Below, piece by piece: positions 32,250-42,029 of a DNA stretch of 64,000 nucleotides (position 1 is its first letter; each line of letters starts with the position of its first letter). The position numbers were made by a program, and so were the translations under genes. The notes beneath the pieces were generated by a model, which saw nothing but the letters and a program-made list of their open reading frames with translations, searched no databases and had not been told where the DNA came from. This DNA is from Thermasporomyces composti (lineage in GTDB: Bacteria > Actinomycetota > Actinomycetes > Propionibacteriales > Actinopolymorphaceae), in contig NZ_QTUC01000001.1 of the NCBI RefSeq assembly GCF_003386795.1, positions 3,968,001 through 4,032,000 on the forward strand. Reading direction: 5' to 3'.

Positions 32250-33146
32250 TCAGCGCCCAGTGGGAAGATCGCCCCGACTGTAGACGCGCACGTAGTCGAC
32301 CTCGAAGACGTTGGGGAACACCGTCGTGGCGTCCGGAGGGCCGCCGCGGTCGTCATTGACCCAGACGCCGCTGTTGAGAACGACGTACATCGGCTTGTCG
32401 GGGACGAAGGATCCCTCGAACGTCGCGGTCACATGGCCGTCGATGGAGAAGACCGCGCGGCCTGGCTCCCACAGCAGCGCGTAGGTGTGCCATCCGGTCG
32501 TGGGCGCCGGGTCGTAGGTCCAGTGACTGTCCCAGCGCACATCCGGCCAGGTGCCCGACGCGATGCCTTGATGCATGCCGTCGATGCCGCCGAACCACTC
32601 GGCGACGTCGAACTCTGGCGGCCAGGTGCGGTCCTGCGGCACCAGCCAGAAGGCGGGCCAGAGTCCGCGTCCAGCGGGGAAACGCGCGCAGATCTGCCAG
32701 TAGCCGTAGGCCTGGAAGAACTTGTCGTGGGAGGAGATGAAGCCTTCGGAGTAGTCATAGACGCCTGGCGGGTCGTCCCCCACGACCGGCTCGTCGTTCG
32801 TGATCAGGTGGAGCCGGCCATGGCGGAGGACGATGTTCTCCTCGAGCGCGTAGCTGCCGTAGTTCTCGTTGTGGTAGTGGCCGCCCGCCCGACCGGGGAA
32901 GTCCATGACGGTGTTCCACTTGGTGCGGTCTAACGCCTTCCCCTCGAACTCGTCGTGCCAGGAGAGCCGCCAACCCGAGCCGGGTGGTCGCGTGGGAGAG
33001 CAGGTGCGTCCGTTGTCGCTGTGCGAGGAGGAGACCGTGGTGGACGTCACCGTCGGCGGCGTCGCGGTCGCGGGCTGCAGGGAGGCGAGAGCCACCACGA
33101 CGCTCGCCCCGACGACGGGCAGGATCCTTCGGCTGAGACGGGCCAC
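32250..33146 (-). CDS. Secreted glycoside hydrolase family 16 (beta-glucanase-like)
   Basis: A 298-residue extracellular enzyme. A signal peptide with twin basic start and hydrophobic core ('ILPVVGASVVVALASL') ends near 'PATATPP'. The GH16 jelly-roll domain has 'WRLSWHDEFEGKALDRTKWN', and the catalytic motif EFDVAE gives nucleophile Glu178 and acid/base Glu183. Trp-rich substrate-cleft segments 'GRGLWPAFWLVPQDRTWPP' are typical. Likely substrates are beta-1,3/1,4-glucans or related polysaccharides. GTG 33146 is chosen for its 'gcggaggt' site; longer forms would bury the signal peptide. Confidence 0.9.
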   Translation of the reverse strand: MARLSRRILPVVGASVVVALASLQPATATPPTVTSTTVSSSHSDNGRTCSPTRPPGSGWRLSWHDEFEGKALDRTKWNTVMDFPGRAGGHYHNENYGSYALEENIVLRHGRLHLITNDEPVVGDDPPGVYDYSEGFISSHDKFFQAYGYWQICARFPAGRGLWPAFWLVPQDRTWPPEFDVAEWFGGIDGMHQGIASGTWPDVRWDSHWTYDPAPTTGWHTYALLWEPGRAVFSIDGHVTATFEGSFVPDKPMYVVLNSGVWVNDDRGGPPDATTVFPNVFEVDYVRVYSRGDLPTGR

Positions 33147-33269
33147 GGCCACCTCCGCGCGACAGGCCAGACGCTCACGGGGAAATCGCGTGGTTCTCGA
33201 TTCTGTGGTGCGGACGAGGATCTCCGTCCAGCCACTGTCCTGCACTGGCCCAACCCCTGCGAGGTGAGG

Positions 33270-34253
33270 ATGTCGTCGAGCGCCCGGACGAGAACGACGT
33301 CACCGTCGACGCCAGCGGATGCCGCCGCGCCCCTGCGTGGTGTCTCGCCGGTGCTGGAGGTTCCGTTCACCGCGGCCGGCGAGGTGGACGACCGCGGCTT
33401 CGAGCGGGTCGTCCGGCACGTGTCGCGCTCCGGCATCAGCGGCGTGATGTTCCCAGGGTTCGCCTCGGAGTTCCACAAGCTGTCGGAGCAGGAGCGGTGG
33501 CGGCTGTGCGGCATCCTGCTCGACGTTGTGAAGCGGCACGGCGACGACGATCAAACCGTCGTGGTGATCCTCGCCGTCCAGGAGCACGCCACCAAACTGG
33601 CCGTCGACCACGCCCGCCGACTCGTCGAGATGGGCGCGGACGCGATCAACCTGCTGCCGCCGTCCTTCCTCAATCCTTCCGTGGCGGCGGTGCGGGCACA
33701 TGTGTGCGCGGTCCTCGAGGCGGTGGCGCCGACGCCGGTCGTCCTGCAGCACGCGCCGCACCAGACCGGCACCAGCCTCGACGCGTCGACGATCGGCGAG
33801 ATCGCGCGGACGCATCCGAACCTACGGCTGGTCAAGGTCGAGTCGACCCCGCCGGGTGCGCTCATCGCGGCGTTGCGTGCACTCGACCCGCCGCTGCCCT
33901 CGATCGTGGGGTACGCCGGTGTGCAGCTGCCTGACGCCTTTCGGCGTGGTGCCGTGGGTGTCCAAACCGGATGTTCCTTCGTCGAGATCTACGTCGAGAT
34001 CTGGCGGCGGTTCGAGTCGGGCGACCTCGACGGGGCGCTGGAACTGCACCGAAGGCTGTTGCCCTACATCTCCTACTGGATGTCCGGCGTCGAGCTGATC
34101 GTGGCGGCGGAGAAGCTCATCTCGGTCCGTCGAGGGCTCTTCGCCGACGCGCACTGCCGGGCGCCGGCTCACCATCTGGACGCCGAGGAGGTCGCGATGG
34201 TCGACCGTTTCCTCGCGGAGTTCGCCGAGTTCCTTCCCGTGGTCCAGGTCTAG
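33270..34253 (+). CDS. DapA/NAL-family aldolase-like protein lacking the catalytic tyrosine
   Basis: A 327-residue TIM-barrel protein of the dihydrodipicolinate synthase/N-acetylneuraminate lyase superfamily: 'VLEVPFTAAGEVDDRGFERV', 'ARRLVEMGADAINLLPPSF', 'GYAGVQLPDAFRRGAVGVQT'. The Schiff-base lysine is present ('LRLVKVEST'). The usual YNxP motif reads 'VLQHAPHQTG', so the catalytic Tyr is Gln. Classical DHDPS activity is therefore doubtful; another aldolase or hydratase reaction is possible. ATG 33270 follows 'gaggtgagg'. It is divergent from the GH16 gene. Confidence 0.84.
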   Translation: MSSSARTRTTSPSTPADAAAPLRGVSPVLEVPFTAAGEVDDRGFERVVRHVSRSGISGVMFPGFASEFHKLSEQERWRLCGILLDVVKRHGDDDQTVVVILAVQEHATKLAVDHARRLVEMGADAINLLPPSFLNPSVAAVRAHVCAVLEAVAPTPVVLQHAPHQTGTSLDASTIGEIARTHPNLRLVKVESTPPGALIAALRALDPPLPSIVGYAGVQLPDAFRRGAVGVQTGCSFVEIYVEIWRRFESGDLDGALELHRRLLPYISYWMSGVELIVAAEKLISVRRGLFADAHCRAPAHHLDAEEVAMVDRFLAEFAEFLPVVQV

Positions 34254-34298
34254 GGCGCCTGGTGCGATCGCCATCCGACACAGCGAAGGGTCGCGAGG

Positions 34299-35348
34299 TC
34301 AGGACGGCGACCGGCGTAGGGCGTCGTAGAAGGCGCGCAGGTGGCCGCTTCGCCGCACCATGGCCAGGACGTCGGTCGAGTCGACGAACTGGTCGACGGA
34401 TCCGACGAGAGGCAGGTCTCGCAGCGTCGGGTCGCGTATGGCGGCAACGCACGCCTCGGCGAACCGATCGGCCATGAGCACCCGGTAGGGCCGGTTGTGG
34501 AAGCGGCGTGGCGTCGGGTCGACCCACTCGGTGAGACCGAGGGTGTTGTGCCGAGCCGCCACCGCCTCGTAGGCACGCACCAGCGCGTCCTCCCGGCTGG
34601 CGATGTCGGGTGCGCCGACCGCTTGGGCGAGCGGCTCCGTGAGCGTCGTCGCCGCCTCCAACTCGGCGAACGCCGTGCCGAACCACTTCTCGTAGGGCCA
34701 GTAGCGCCGTTCCAACAGGAACACCAGGCGCATGAGGGCCCGGACCAGCCGACCGGTGATGAGCCGCGAGCCCAGCTCGTCCCCCACCTCGGCGGCTCGG
34801 CCGACGAAGGCCTCCTCCTGGCTGATCCAGCGCCACTGGGAGGCCAGCATCCACAGCCAGACGTCGCGGGGATACCAGGCGAGCCGTCGGCGGACGGCCT
34901 CCAGCTCACCGGTCGGGTCGGCGTACACCGATCCGCGAACCACGCCCAGCAGCTTCTGCTGCGGGATGACGAGCCAGTCGACGGTCGCGAGGCCGGCGCG
35001 CGGATCGACGCCGAGCTGGTCGACCAGCCACTCCCCGAGGGGTAGGACCTCCACGTGGTGCCGCACGGGTTCGTCGTCCCAGCCGTAGCGAACCGGCCAG
35101 CCGCGAAACGACTCGGGCAAGCCCTGGTCGACGGCGCGGCGGACCGCTTCGACATGGGGTGGCTCGACGAAGACGAGCAGTCTCGGTCCCCACCCGTGGT
35201 CGGTGGACCGCTCCGTGTCGTAGCCGAGCACGTCCGAGCCCCAGCCGAGCAGGGCGGCGGCGTGTGGCCAGGCTGCGACCAGTGGGGCGACGACCTCGCG
35301 GTAGAAGGCGCCGTTCAGCTGCAGGGACGGCACGAACGTCGGAGCCAC
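34299..35348 (-). CDS. DUF4037 domain, nucleotidyltransferase-like protein
   Basis: A 349-residue cytoplasmic protein. Near the N-terminus 'LLGWGSDVLGYDTERSTDHG' and 'WGPRLLVFV' look like a nucleotidyltransferase GS/D-x-D region, and the C-terminal half is helical ('MRLVFLLERRYWPYEKWFGT') as in DUF4037 proteins. Function unknown. It is convergent with the DapA-like gene (45-base gap) and divergent from the SnoaL-like gene. Confidence 0.82.
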   Translation of the reverse strand: MAPTFVPSLQLNGAFYREVVAPLVAAWPHAAALLGWGSDVLGYDTERSTDHGWGPRLLVFVEPPHVEAVRRAVDQGLPESFRGWPVRYGWDDEPVRHHVEVLPLGEWLVDQLGVDPRAGLATVDWLVIPQQKLLGVVRGSVYADPTGELEAVRRRLAWYPRDVWLWMLASQWRWISQEEAFVGRAAEVGDELGSRLITGRLVRALMRLVFLLERRYWPYEKWFGTAFAELEAATTLTEPLAQAVGAPDIASREDALVRAYEAVAARHNTLGLTEWVDPTPRRFHNRPYRVLMADRFAEACVAAIRDPTLRDLPLVGSVDQFVDSTDVLAMVRRSGHLRAFYDALRRSPS

Positions 35349-35476
35349 GACTCGCCATCCTGCCCGCGCGACCTCACAGTGTCACGCGGGTTTCTCCGCG
35401 CCGTCACACGGGTTCTCTCCTCGCCGCGCACCTTCGTGGGCATCCGCGGTCGTGGTGCACTGGTTAACCTGGCGGG

Positions 35477-35917
35477 ATGAGCATGGACGCCGCACGCGAC
35501 CTGTACCGACGGTTCCTGCTGGAGCTGTGGCACGCGCCAGCCGAGCGCCTGCCGGCGTTGGCGACCGAGGTCGTCGCGCCGGACTTCGTCAGGCACCGCG
35601 GTGGTGCACCCGATCAGCACGGGCCCGCGGCGATCGTCACGCTCATCGAGCAGAGCACGGCTCTCTTCGATGACGTGGCGGTCACGATCGACCAGGGGCC
35701 GGTCGCCGACGGCGACCTCGTGGCGGCGCGCTGGATCTTCGCGGGCGCCTACCGCGGTGGGATCCCAGGGGCGACCGCACCCGTCGGCACCCGGGTGGCA
35801 TTCTCGGGCATGGATCTGGTTCGGTTGGCCAACGGGAAGGTCGCGGAGTACTGGGTGTCCTCCGACGGCGACCACCTGATGGCTCAGCTGGGTGTCGACG
35901 GGAAGGCGGGTTCGTGA
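35477..35917 (+). CDS. SnoaL-like ester cyclase (NTF2 fold)
   Basis: A 146-residue NTF2-fold protein: 'VVAPDFVRHRGGAPDQHGPA', 'VTIDQGPVADGDLVAARWIF', 'GMDLVRLANGKVAEYWVSSD', the pattern of SnoaL-like cyclases/isomerases. The TAACCT -10-like hexamer at 35465-35470 ends six bases before the ATG, hinting at a leaderless or very short leader. The stop overlaps the next gene's GTG by four bases; the pair may act together. Substrate unknown. Confidence 0.82.
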   Translation: MSMDAARDLYRRFLLELWHAPAERLPALATEVVAPDFVRHRGGAPDQHGPAAIVTLIEQSTALFDDVAVTIDQGPVADGDLVAARWIFAGAYRGGIPGATAPVGTRVAFSGMDLVRLANGKVAEYWVSSDGDHLMAQLGVDGKAGS

Positions 35918-36918
35918 ACGCAAAGCTGGACGCCGCGACGATCGTGGCCTGGCTTGGTTCGGGTGAGGAGTACACCACGTGGGTGGAGGAGCTGGACCGG
36001 GTCGGTCCACCGGAGGTGGAGGTTCAGCTTCCGAGCCTGTCCGAGCTGGACGGGCTGCTCGATCGGCTCGCGGTACGCCCGGATGACGCCGCCGAGATTC
36101 GCGCGACTCGGATCAGCGCCGAGACGGACCCGGAGCTGTGGTGGCTGCTCCAGCGCTGCCACCAGATGCTCGTGGCGAGCATGGGTGACCTGGACGCGTC
36201 GTGGCTGCGGTGGCCGAACCTGCCCGCCGAGCTCGGCGCCAAGGGCCGGTTCTTCTACGTGCACGTCTTCCTCGCCACGGTTCCGGCGGTCTTGCGCTAC
36301 CACGAGAAGCGCGGCATTCCGGAGGACGTCAGCTGGGCGACCTTGGCTGACCTGGGCCGCCAGATCGCGATCTACCGTCGGATCCACGGCCGCGGGGGTC
36401 TCGACGTGCAGTTCTGGTTCTCCTTGCACTTCCGCGGCCTCATCTACGACATGGGTCGGCTGCAGTTCAACCGCGGCCGGATCACGTTCGACGAGGACGC
36501 GATCAAGGCGAGCGGGGCGCCGTTCCGGAAGGGCGACACGGCGCTCGGCGTCCATATCCCGGAATCGGGTCCGATGACGCCGGAGGCGTGCGACGAGTCG
36601 TTCCGTCGGGCGAAGGAGTTCTACGACCGCTACTTCCCGGAGGAGCGGTACCGCTACGCTGTGTGCACGTCGTGGCTGCTCGACCCGCAGCTCGCCGAGT
36701 ACCTCCCGGAGGACTCGAACATCGTGCGGTTCCAGCGGCGCTTCCACCTGATCCCGGGCGGTCGCGACGGCGACAAGGATGTGTTCCAGTTCGTCTTCCG
36801 GATGATCGATCCCACCATCGACCAGCTGCCGCGGCGAACCACCCTCGAGCGGGCCATCGTCGCCCACCTCGAGGCCGGCCGACACTGGCAGGTGCGCTCG
36901 GGATGGGTAGCCCTGTGA
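35914..36918 (+). CDS. Two-domain acyltransferase-like protein (DUF5596 type)
   Basis: A 334-residue cytoplasmic protein resembling the actinobacterial 'acyltransferase domain-containing' family, with an N-terminal helical domain ('LWWLLQRCHQMLVASMGD') and a C-terminal GNAT-like domain ('YRYAVCTSWLLDPQLAEYLP', 'NIVRFQRRFHLIPGG'). Conserved His/Glu residues such as 'GVHIPESGPMTPEAC' are visible. Acyl donor and acceptor are unknown. Start GTG 35914 overlaps the SnoaL-like stop, so both are co-translated. Confidence 0.75.
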   Translation: MNAKLDAATIVAWLGSGEEYTTWVEELDRVGPPEVEVQLPSLSELDGLLDRLAVRPDDAAEIRATRISAETDPELWWLLQRCHQMLVASMGDLDASWLRWPNLPAELGAKGRFFYVHVFLATVPAVLRYHEKRGIPEDVSWATLADLGRQIAIYRRIHGRGGLDVQFWFSLHFRGLIYDMGRLQFNRGRITFDEDAIKASGAPFRKGDTALGVHIPESGPMTPEACDESFRRAKEFYDRYFPEERYRYAVCTSWLLDPQLAEYLPEDSNIVRFQRRFHLIPGGRDGDKDVFQFVFRMIDPTIDQLPRRTTLERAIVAHLEAGRHWQVRSGWVAL

Positions 36919-37020
36919 TCGCTGGGCCCGATGGGGCGGATCGCCCACCCCGGTGGTCGGCCTCTAAGGTGAGCCCGAGCGTCGGACGGGCCGGACGGTA
37001 GGGAAAGGGAAGACACGACG

Positions 37021-37494
37021 GTGGCGGTTCGGGCGGTACGTGGCGCGACCCAGCTCGAGGTCGACGAGCGCGAGCACCTCCTGGAGCGGGTGGCCGAGCT
37101 GGTTCGAGAGGTGCTGCGCAGGAACGCCCTCACCAACGACGACCTGATCAGCATCATCTTTACCGCGACCGCGGATGTGCGCTCGGAGTTCCCCGCCTAC
37201 GCCGCGCGGCTCATGGGCATGACCGACGTGCCGCTGCTCTGCGCTCGCGAGCTCGAGATCGAAGGCTCGATGCCCCGCGTCGTCCGACTTTTGGCGCATG
37301 TCGAGACTGACCTGACTCGTGACCAGATCACCCACGTCTACCTCCACGGCGCGGCCGCCCTCCGACGTGACCTGACCCACGTCTACGCCGCGCCGGACGA
37401 GCCGGACGCCGCGCCTGAGGGCCGCACCGGCGTGGCCGGGACGGAGAGCGGGGAAGCGGCCGGCGCGAGAGCCGCTGGCGGGGAGCGAGCGTGA
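37021..37494 (+). CDS. aroH: Chorismate mutase, AroH type
   Basis: Converts chorismate to prephenate, the branch point to Phe and Tyr. The trimeric AroH fold is recognised from 'VRAVRGATQLEVDEREHL', 'NDDLISIIFTATADVRSEFP' and 'MGMTDVPLLCARELEIEGSM', with the active-site Arg near the N-terminus and the region 'HVYLHGAAALRRDL'. The roughly 30-residue C-terminal tail is low-complexity and beyond family length. Start GTG 37021 follows 'agggaaagggaag'. The stop overlaps tyrA, joining both steps towards tyrosine. Confidence 0.9.
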   Translation: MAVRAVRGATQLEVDEREHLLERVAELVREVLRRNALTNDDLISIIFTATADVRSEFPAYAARLMGMTDVPLLCARELEIEGSMPRVVRLLAHVETDLTRDQITHVYLHGAAALRRDLTHVYAAPDEPDAAPEGRTGVAGTESGEAAGARAAGGERA

Positions 37495-38588
37495 CACGTC
37501 CCCACCGCGTCCACGTCATCGGCACCGGGCTGATGGGCACCTCGGTGGCGCTGGCTCTACGTCGGCGTGGCGTGGAGGTGTTCCTCGAGGACGCGAACCC
37601 GCACCACCTTCGACTGGCGGTGGGCCTCGGCGCCGGCACCCCGGTCGACGAGGGCGTGCGGCAGCCCGACCAGGCGCCTGACCTCGTGATCGTCGGTGTT
37701 CCGCCGGCCGCGTTGGGCGCTGTCATCGCCGAGGCGTTGGAGCGCTACCCGGGCGCCGTCGTGACCGACCTCGGCAGCGTCAAGGCGGCGGTCCTCGCCG
37801 ATGTCTCGGCTCGCGCGCCACAGTGGCTCGACCGCTACGTCGGCGGCCATCCCATGGCGGGGAGTGAACAGTCCGGGCCGCTGGCCGCGCGCGCCGACCT
37901 CTTCGACGGCCGGGCGTGGGCCGTGACACCGCATCCACGATCTCGGCCGGAGGCGGTGGAGATAGTGGAGGAGTTGGCGCGGCTCTGCGGCGCGCTCGTC
38001 GTCCGGATGAGCTCCACCGAGCACGACGAGGCTGTCGCACTGGTGTCGCACGTGCCGCAAGTGGCCTCTTCCGTCGTCGCGGGCCTGCTCACCACGGCTT
38101 CCGAAGGACAGCTCGCCCTCGCCGGACAGGGACTCCGGGACGTGACGAGGATCGCGGCGGGCGACCCGAGCCTGTGGAGCCAGATCTTGTCCGCGAACGC
38201 CGGGCCGGTCGCGCGCCTGTTGCACGAGGCCGCGGAGAGCCTGCATCGCGTGGCGGTGGCGCTGGAGAAGGGGGAGACGTCGGAGTACGCGGGCAGGGAG
38301 GTCCGCCGCTTCCTGGAGCGCGGCGTCACCGGCGTGCGACGGCTGCCCGGCAAGCACGGCAAGCGTCCAGAGACCTTCGTCTCCGTGACGGTGCTGCTGC
38401 CGGACCGTCCCGGCGAGCTGGCGCGGCTGTTCTCCGACGTCAGCTCCGCTGGGATCAACATCGAAGACGTCCGGATCGACCACAGTCCCGGTGCGCCGGC
38501 CGGCCTGGTGCAGCTCGCCGTCCACCCCGACGCCGTCTCGCCACTGTTGGAGGCCCTGGCGCGGCATGGATGGGACGTCCACAGGTAG
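37491..38588 (+). CDS. tyrA: Prephenate dehydrogenase with ACT domain
   Basis: NAD(P)-dependent oxidative decarboxylation of prephenate to 4-hydroxyphenylpyruvate. A 365-residue protein: Rossmann motif 'VIGTGLMGTSVALAL' (9-23), catalytic-site 'GGHPMAGSEQSGPLAA', and a C-terminal ACT domain (about 296-362, 'VTVLLPDRPGELARLFSDVS') that normally senses tyrosine or another amino acid for feedback control. GTG 37491 overlaps the aroH TGA. Confidence 0.93.
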   Translation: MTRPHRVHVIGTGLMGTSVALALRRRGVEVFLEDANPHHLRLAVGLGAGTPVDEGVRQPDQAPDLVIVGVPPAALGAVIAEALERYPGAVVTDLGSVKAAVLADVSARAPQWLDRYVGGHPMAGSEQSGPLAARADLFDGRAWAVTPHPRSRPEAVEIVEELARLCGALVVRMSSTEHDEAVALVSHVPQVASSVVAGLLTTASEGQLALAGQGLRDVTRIAAGDPSLWSQILSANAGPVARLLHEAAESLHRVAVALEKGETSEYAGREVRRFLERGVTGVRRLPGKHGKRPETFVSVTVLLPDRPGELARLFSDVSSAGINIEDVRIDHSPGAPAGLVQLAVHPDAVSPLLEALARHGWDVHR

Positions 38589-38618
38589 CCTCCGATCGAC
38601 GCCGAGGAGGAGACGAAG

Positions 38619-39314
38619 GTGGAAGCAGCCGACGACGCGGACCTGCGCCGGATCGTGGTGGCCATCGACGGACCATCCGGGTCCGGCAAGTCGAGCGCGG
38701 CGCGAGGCGTCGCACGGCGGCTCGGCCTGCGCTACCTCGACACCGGAGCGATGTACCGCGCCGTCACCTGGTGGGCTCTGCACGCCGGCGTGGCGGTCGA
38801 CGATGCCGACACGCTCGCCGCTCGCTGCGGTGAGCCGGTCATCGAGGTCGACACGGACCCCACGGCGCCGCGGGTGACCGTCGACGGTATCGACGTCTCG
38901 CGTCCCATCCGGTCCCGCGAGGTGACGAACGCCGTCAGCCTGGTGTCGGCCGTACCAGCCGTTCGGCAGCGGCTGATCGCCCGTCAGCGCGAGCTCATCG
39001 GCGACGGCGGAATCGTCGTCGAAGGCCGGGACATCGGCACGGTCGTCGCGCCCCAGGCGCATGTCAAAGTCTTCTTGACGGCGGACGAGGACGTCCGCGC
39101 GCGCCGGCGGGCCGCTGAGGGCCTCGCGGGGATGCGGGTCGAGGTGGACCTCACCCGGCGGGAGATGGCGCGGCGCGACCGGCTCGACTCCAAGCAGATG
39201 ATGAAGGCCTCCGACGCCGTCGTCTTGGACACCACTGACCTGGACCTCGACCAGGTCATCGACGAGATCTGCGCGCTCGCCAACGAGCGGGTGGGCGCCT
39301 GCGGCCAGCGATGA
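38619..39314 (+). CDS. cmk: Cytidylate kinase
   Basis: Phosphorylates CMP and dCMP with ATP. A 231-residue protein with P-loop 'DGPSGSGKSSAARGVA' (17-32), 'YLDTGAMYRAVTWWAL', 'VVEGRDIGTVVAPQAHVKVF' and the lid 'RRDRLDSKQMMKASDA'. GTG 38619 is preceded by 'gaggaggagacgaag'. The stop overlaps plsC. The order cmk-plsC-der is widespread in actinobacteria. Confidence 0.95.
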   Translation: MEAADDADLRRIVVAIDGPSGSGKSSAARGVARRLGLRYLDTGAMYRAVTWWALHAGVAVDDADTLAARCGEPVIEVDTDPTAPRVTVDGIDVSRPIRSREVTNAVSLVSAVPAVRQRLIARQRELIGDGGIVVEGRDIGTVVAPQAHVKVFLTADEDVRARRRAAEGLAGMRVEVDLTRREMARRDRLDSKQMMKASDAVVLDTTDLDLDQVIDEICALANERVGACGQR

Positions 39315-40075
39315 CCGGGATGGTGGTTCAGCCGTACTGGCGAGCCGAGGACGGGCCGTCGCGTCGGGTTCTGCGGCTCGTCCGGCCGTTCGGCTCCCGG
39401 GTGGTGCGCACGACGTGGAAGGTTCGCGTCCACGACGCTCACCACGTGCCCGAGTCGGGTCCGGTGATCCTGGCGGCCAACCACGTCGGCTTCCTCGACG
39501 GTCCGCTCGTGTGGGCCGCCGTGCGCCGGCCCGTCCACGCGCTCGTCAAGCAGGAGATGTTCCGCGGTGTGGTCGGCCGGGCGCTGCGGGCCATCGGCCA
39601 GATCCCGGTCGACCGCCAGGCGGTGGACATCGCCGCCGTCAAGGCGTGCTTGGCGGTGCTCGAGCGTGGGGACGTCCTGGCGATCTACCCGGAGGGCACC
39701 CGCGGCGCCGGCGACTTCTCGAGGATCAAGCCAGGGGTCGCCTACCTGGCGCTCTGCACCGGCGCTCCCATCGTTCCCGTCGCCTGTCTGGGCACCCGTC
39801 AGCCCGGGCGTCCGGTGGGGTCGGTGCCCAGGCCGCGAACGCGGCTCGACGTCGTCTTCGGCCCTCCCGTACGGCTGGATCTGACGCCCTGGCCCCGGCG
39901 TCAGGCCGTGGTCCGAGAGCAGGCACGCTGGTTGCAGAAATGGCTGATGGCCCACGTTGGTTACGCCTGCGAGAAGACGGGACAGGCTCTCCCCGGGCCT
40001 GTCTCGCGGGGCGGGCCCGGACCTGGCCCAACCGTGGCGAGTGACGCGGGTCAACACACGAAGGACGTCTCGTGA
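39311..40075 (+). CDS. plsC: 1-acyl-sn-glycerol-3-phosphate acyltransferase
   Basis: Membrane-associated lysophosphatidate acyltransferase of phospholipid synthesis. A 254-residue protein. Motif I HX4D is 'NHVGFLD' (His58, Asp63) and motif III is 'YPEGTR' (126-129 for EGTR). '[19 protein letters not shown]' is motif II. Start ATG 39311 overlaps cmk, and the TGA overlaps der. A polar, Gly/Pro-rich C-terminal tail of about 30 residues is not conserved. Confidence 0.92.
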   Translation: MTGMVVQPYWRAEDGPSRRVLRLVRPFGSRVVRTTWKVRVHDAHHVPESGPVILAANHVGFLDGPLVWAAVRRPVHALVKQEMFRGVVGRALRAIGQIPVDRQAVDIAAVKACLAVLERGDVLAIYPEGTRGAGDFSRIKPGVAYLALCTGAPIVPVACLGTRQPGRPVGSVPRPRTRLDVVFGPPVRLDLTPWPRRQAVVREQARWLQKWLMAHVGYACEKTGQALPGPVSRGGPGPGPTVASDAGQHTKDVS

Positions 40076-41472
40076 CGATGGACGACTTGGCGGAGTTCGG
40101 CGAGTTCGAGTTCGTCGAGGAAGGCGCGCAGCTCGATGACCGTGGCGGCGTCGCCGAGGACGTGCCGGTGGTCGCGGTCGTCGGGCGTCCGAACGTCGGC
40201 AAGTCCACGTTGGTCAACCGGATCCTCGGCCGTCGGGCCGCGGTGGTCGAGGACGTCCCCGGGGTGACCCGCGACCGGGTGGCCTACGACGCGGAGTGGC
40301 GTGGCCGGCGCTTCACCCTGGTTGACACCGGTGGTTGGGACCCCGACGCGAAAGGGTTCATGGCGCGCGTGGCGGCCCAGGCGGAGCTCGCCGTGGCCGC
40401 GGCTGACGTCGTGGTCTTCGTCCTCGACGTCACCGTGGGGGCGACCGACATCGACGAGGCCGTGGTCCGGATCCTCCGTCGGGCGGGCAAGCCTGTGATC
40501 GTCGCCGCGAACAAGGCCGATGACGTCCGGGGTGAGGCGGACGCGGCGGCCTTGTGGAACCTCGGCCTGGGTGAGCCACACCCGGTCTCGGCACTGCACG
40601 GTCGTGGCAGCGGTGACCTCCTCGACGCGATCTTCGCGGTGCTCCCTGAGGCCCCGCGGCGGCGGGAGCCAGCCGAGGGCGGGCCGCACCGTGTCGCACT
40701 GGTCGGCAAGCCCAATGTCGGCAAGTCCAGCCTGCTGAACCGGCTGGCGGGTGAGGAGCGGGTCGTCGTCGACGCCGTGGCCGGCACGACGGTTGACCCC
40801 GTCGACGAGCTTGTTGAGCTGGGCGGCAAGGTCTGGCGCTTCATCGACACCGCCGGGATCCGGCGAAGGGTGCGGGAGGCGTCCGGGCACGAGTACTACG
40901 CGAGCCTGCGCACGGCCGCGGCGATCGACCGGGCCGAGGTCGTCGTCGTCCTGCTCGACGCGGCCCAGCCGCTGTCCGAGCAGGATCTGCGGATCATCTC
41001 GAACGTGGTGGAGGCCGGGCGCGGGCTGGTCCTCGCCTTCAACAAGTGGGACCTGGTGGACGAGGAACGCCGACTTCGCCTGGAGAAGGAGCTCGACCGA
41101 CAGCTCCGGATCCGCTGGGCGCCCCGCGTCAACCTCAGCGCTCTCACCGGCTGGCACGTCGATCGGCTGGTCCGGGCCATCGAGACGTCTCTGGAAGGGT
41201 GGTCGACGCGGGTCCCGACGGCGGAGCTGAACGCGTTCCTTGGCCGACTGGTGGCCGCTCACCCTCACCCGGTGCGCGGGGGCAAGCAGCCGCGAATCCT
41301 GTTCGGCACCCAGCCGCAGACCTCGCCGCCGAAGATCGTCCTCTTCACCACCGGCTACCTCGAGCCGGTGTACCGCCGGTTCCTGGAGCGCCGGCTGCGC
41401 GAGGAGTTCGGCTTCGCCGGGTCGCCGATCCAGATCTCGATGAGGATCCGCCAACGGCGACGCAAGCGGTAG
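40072..41472 (+). CDS. der: GTPase Der (EngA), ribosome biogenesis
   Basis: Double-GTPase needed for maturation of the 50S subunit. A 466-residue protein. The first G domain has G1 'GRPNVGKS' (38-45) and G3 'DTGGW', the second G1 'GKPNVGKS' (212-219) and G3 'DTAGI'; 'NKADDV' and 'NKWDLV' are the G4 motifs. The KH-like C-terminal domain ends in an Arg-rich tail ('[10 protein letters not shown]'). GTG 40072 overlaps plsC; an ATG six bases later is an alternative. Confidence 0.95.
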   Translation: MTMDDLAEFGEFEFVEEGAQLDDRGGVAEDVPVVAVVGRPNVGKSTLVNRILGRRAAVVEDVPGVTRDRVAYDAEWRGRRFTLVDTGGWDPDAKGFMARVAAQAELAVAAADVVVFVLDVTVGATDIDEAVVRILRRAGKPVIVAANKADDVRGEADAAALWNLGLGEPHPVSALHGRGSGDLLDAIFAVLPEAPRRREPAEGGPHRVALVGKPNVGKSSLLNRLAGEERVVVDAVAGTTVDPVDELVELGGKVWRFIDTAGIRRRVREASGHEYYASLRTAAAIDRAEVVVVLLDAAQPLSEQDLRIISNVVEAGRGLVLAFNKWDLVDEERRLRLEKELDRQLRIRWAPRVNLSALTGWHVDRLVRAIETSLEGWSTRVPTAELNAFLGRLVAAHPHPVRGGKQPRILFGTQPQTSPPKIVLFTTGYLEPVYRRFLERRLREEFGFAGSPIQISMRIRQRRRKR

Positions 41473-41731
41473 GTCGGCCGCGTACCGCGCTGCGTCCGCC
41501 CGGGCGACGCTCTCGCAGGGGGCCACGGTCTGCGGCGGACCGCTCGTGGTCCGATTCGTCCGGGTTTCCGGCTCACCGCCACGGCGGCCGTCGTCGACGC
41601 GGGCGCGTGAGCGGAGCGACGCACCCGTGGGGAGCGGCGCATCCTGGCGCGCGAGATCGGGCGAGCCGGTGCTCGGTGCGAGGCCTGACTACGATAAGGT
41701 TCCAACCGGCCCGGGAGCTGGTGCCGGGTAA

Positions 41732-41805
<74 letters not shown>

Positions 41806-41957
41806 CAAGATCACTCGGAGCCATGCGGCCAGGTCAGTGGCCGGGTTCAGGGCCGTGATCCGCATCCACCGATCACGCCGGGAGTCGACGTCCGGGGACC
41901 GGACAAGGAACCACCGGTCCGAGGACGCCGTACCTGCTTCGAGCACCGCACGCTGAT

Positions 41958-42029
41958 TGGGTCCAGATACCCGGCCGTGACCTTCGGATCCTGGTGACCC
42001 GCGACGCGCTGTAGCACGTCGCGGTCATG
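41958..42029 (-). pseudogene. Tyrosine integrase C-terminal fragment
   Basis: The minus strand reads 'HDRDVLQRVAGHQDPKVTAG' then YLDP, the pattern around the second catalytic His (GH-x-DP-x-VTAxYLxP) and the region of the nucleophilic Tyr in phage/ICE integrases. No upstream box with the first Arg or HxxR is left in frame. The fragment points towards the tRNA, as expected for an integrase beside its att site. Confidence 0.5.
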
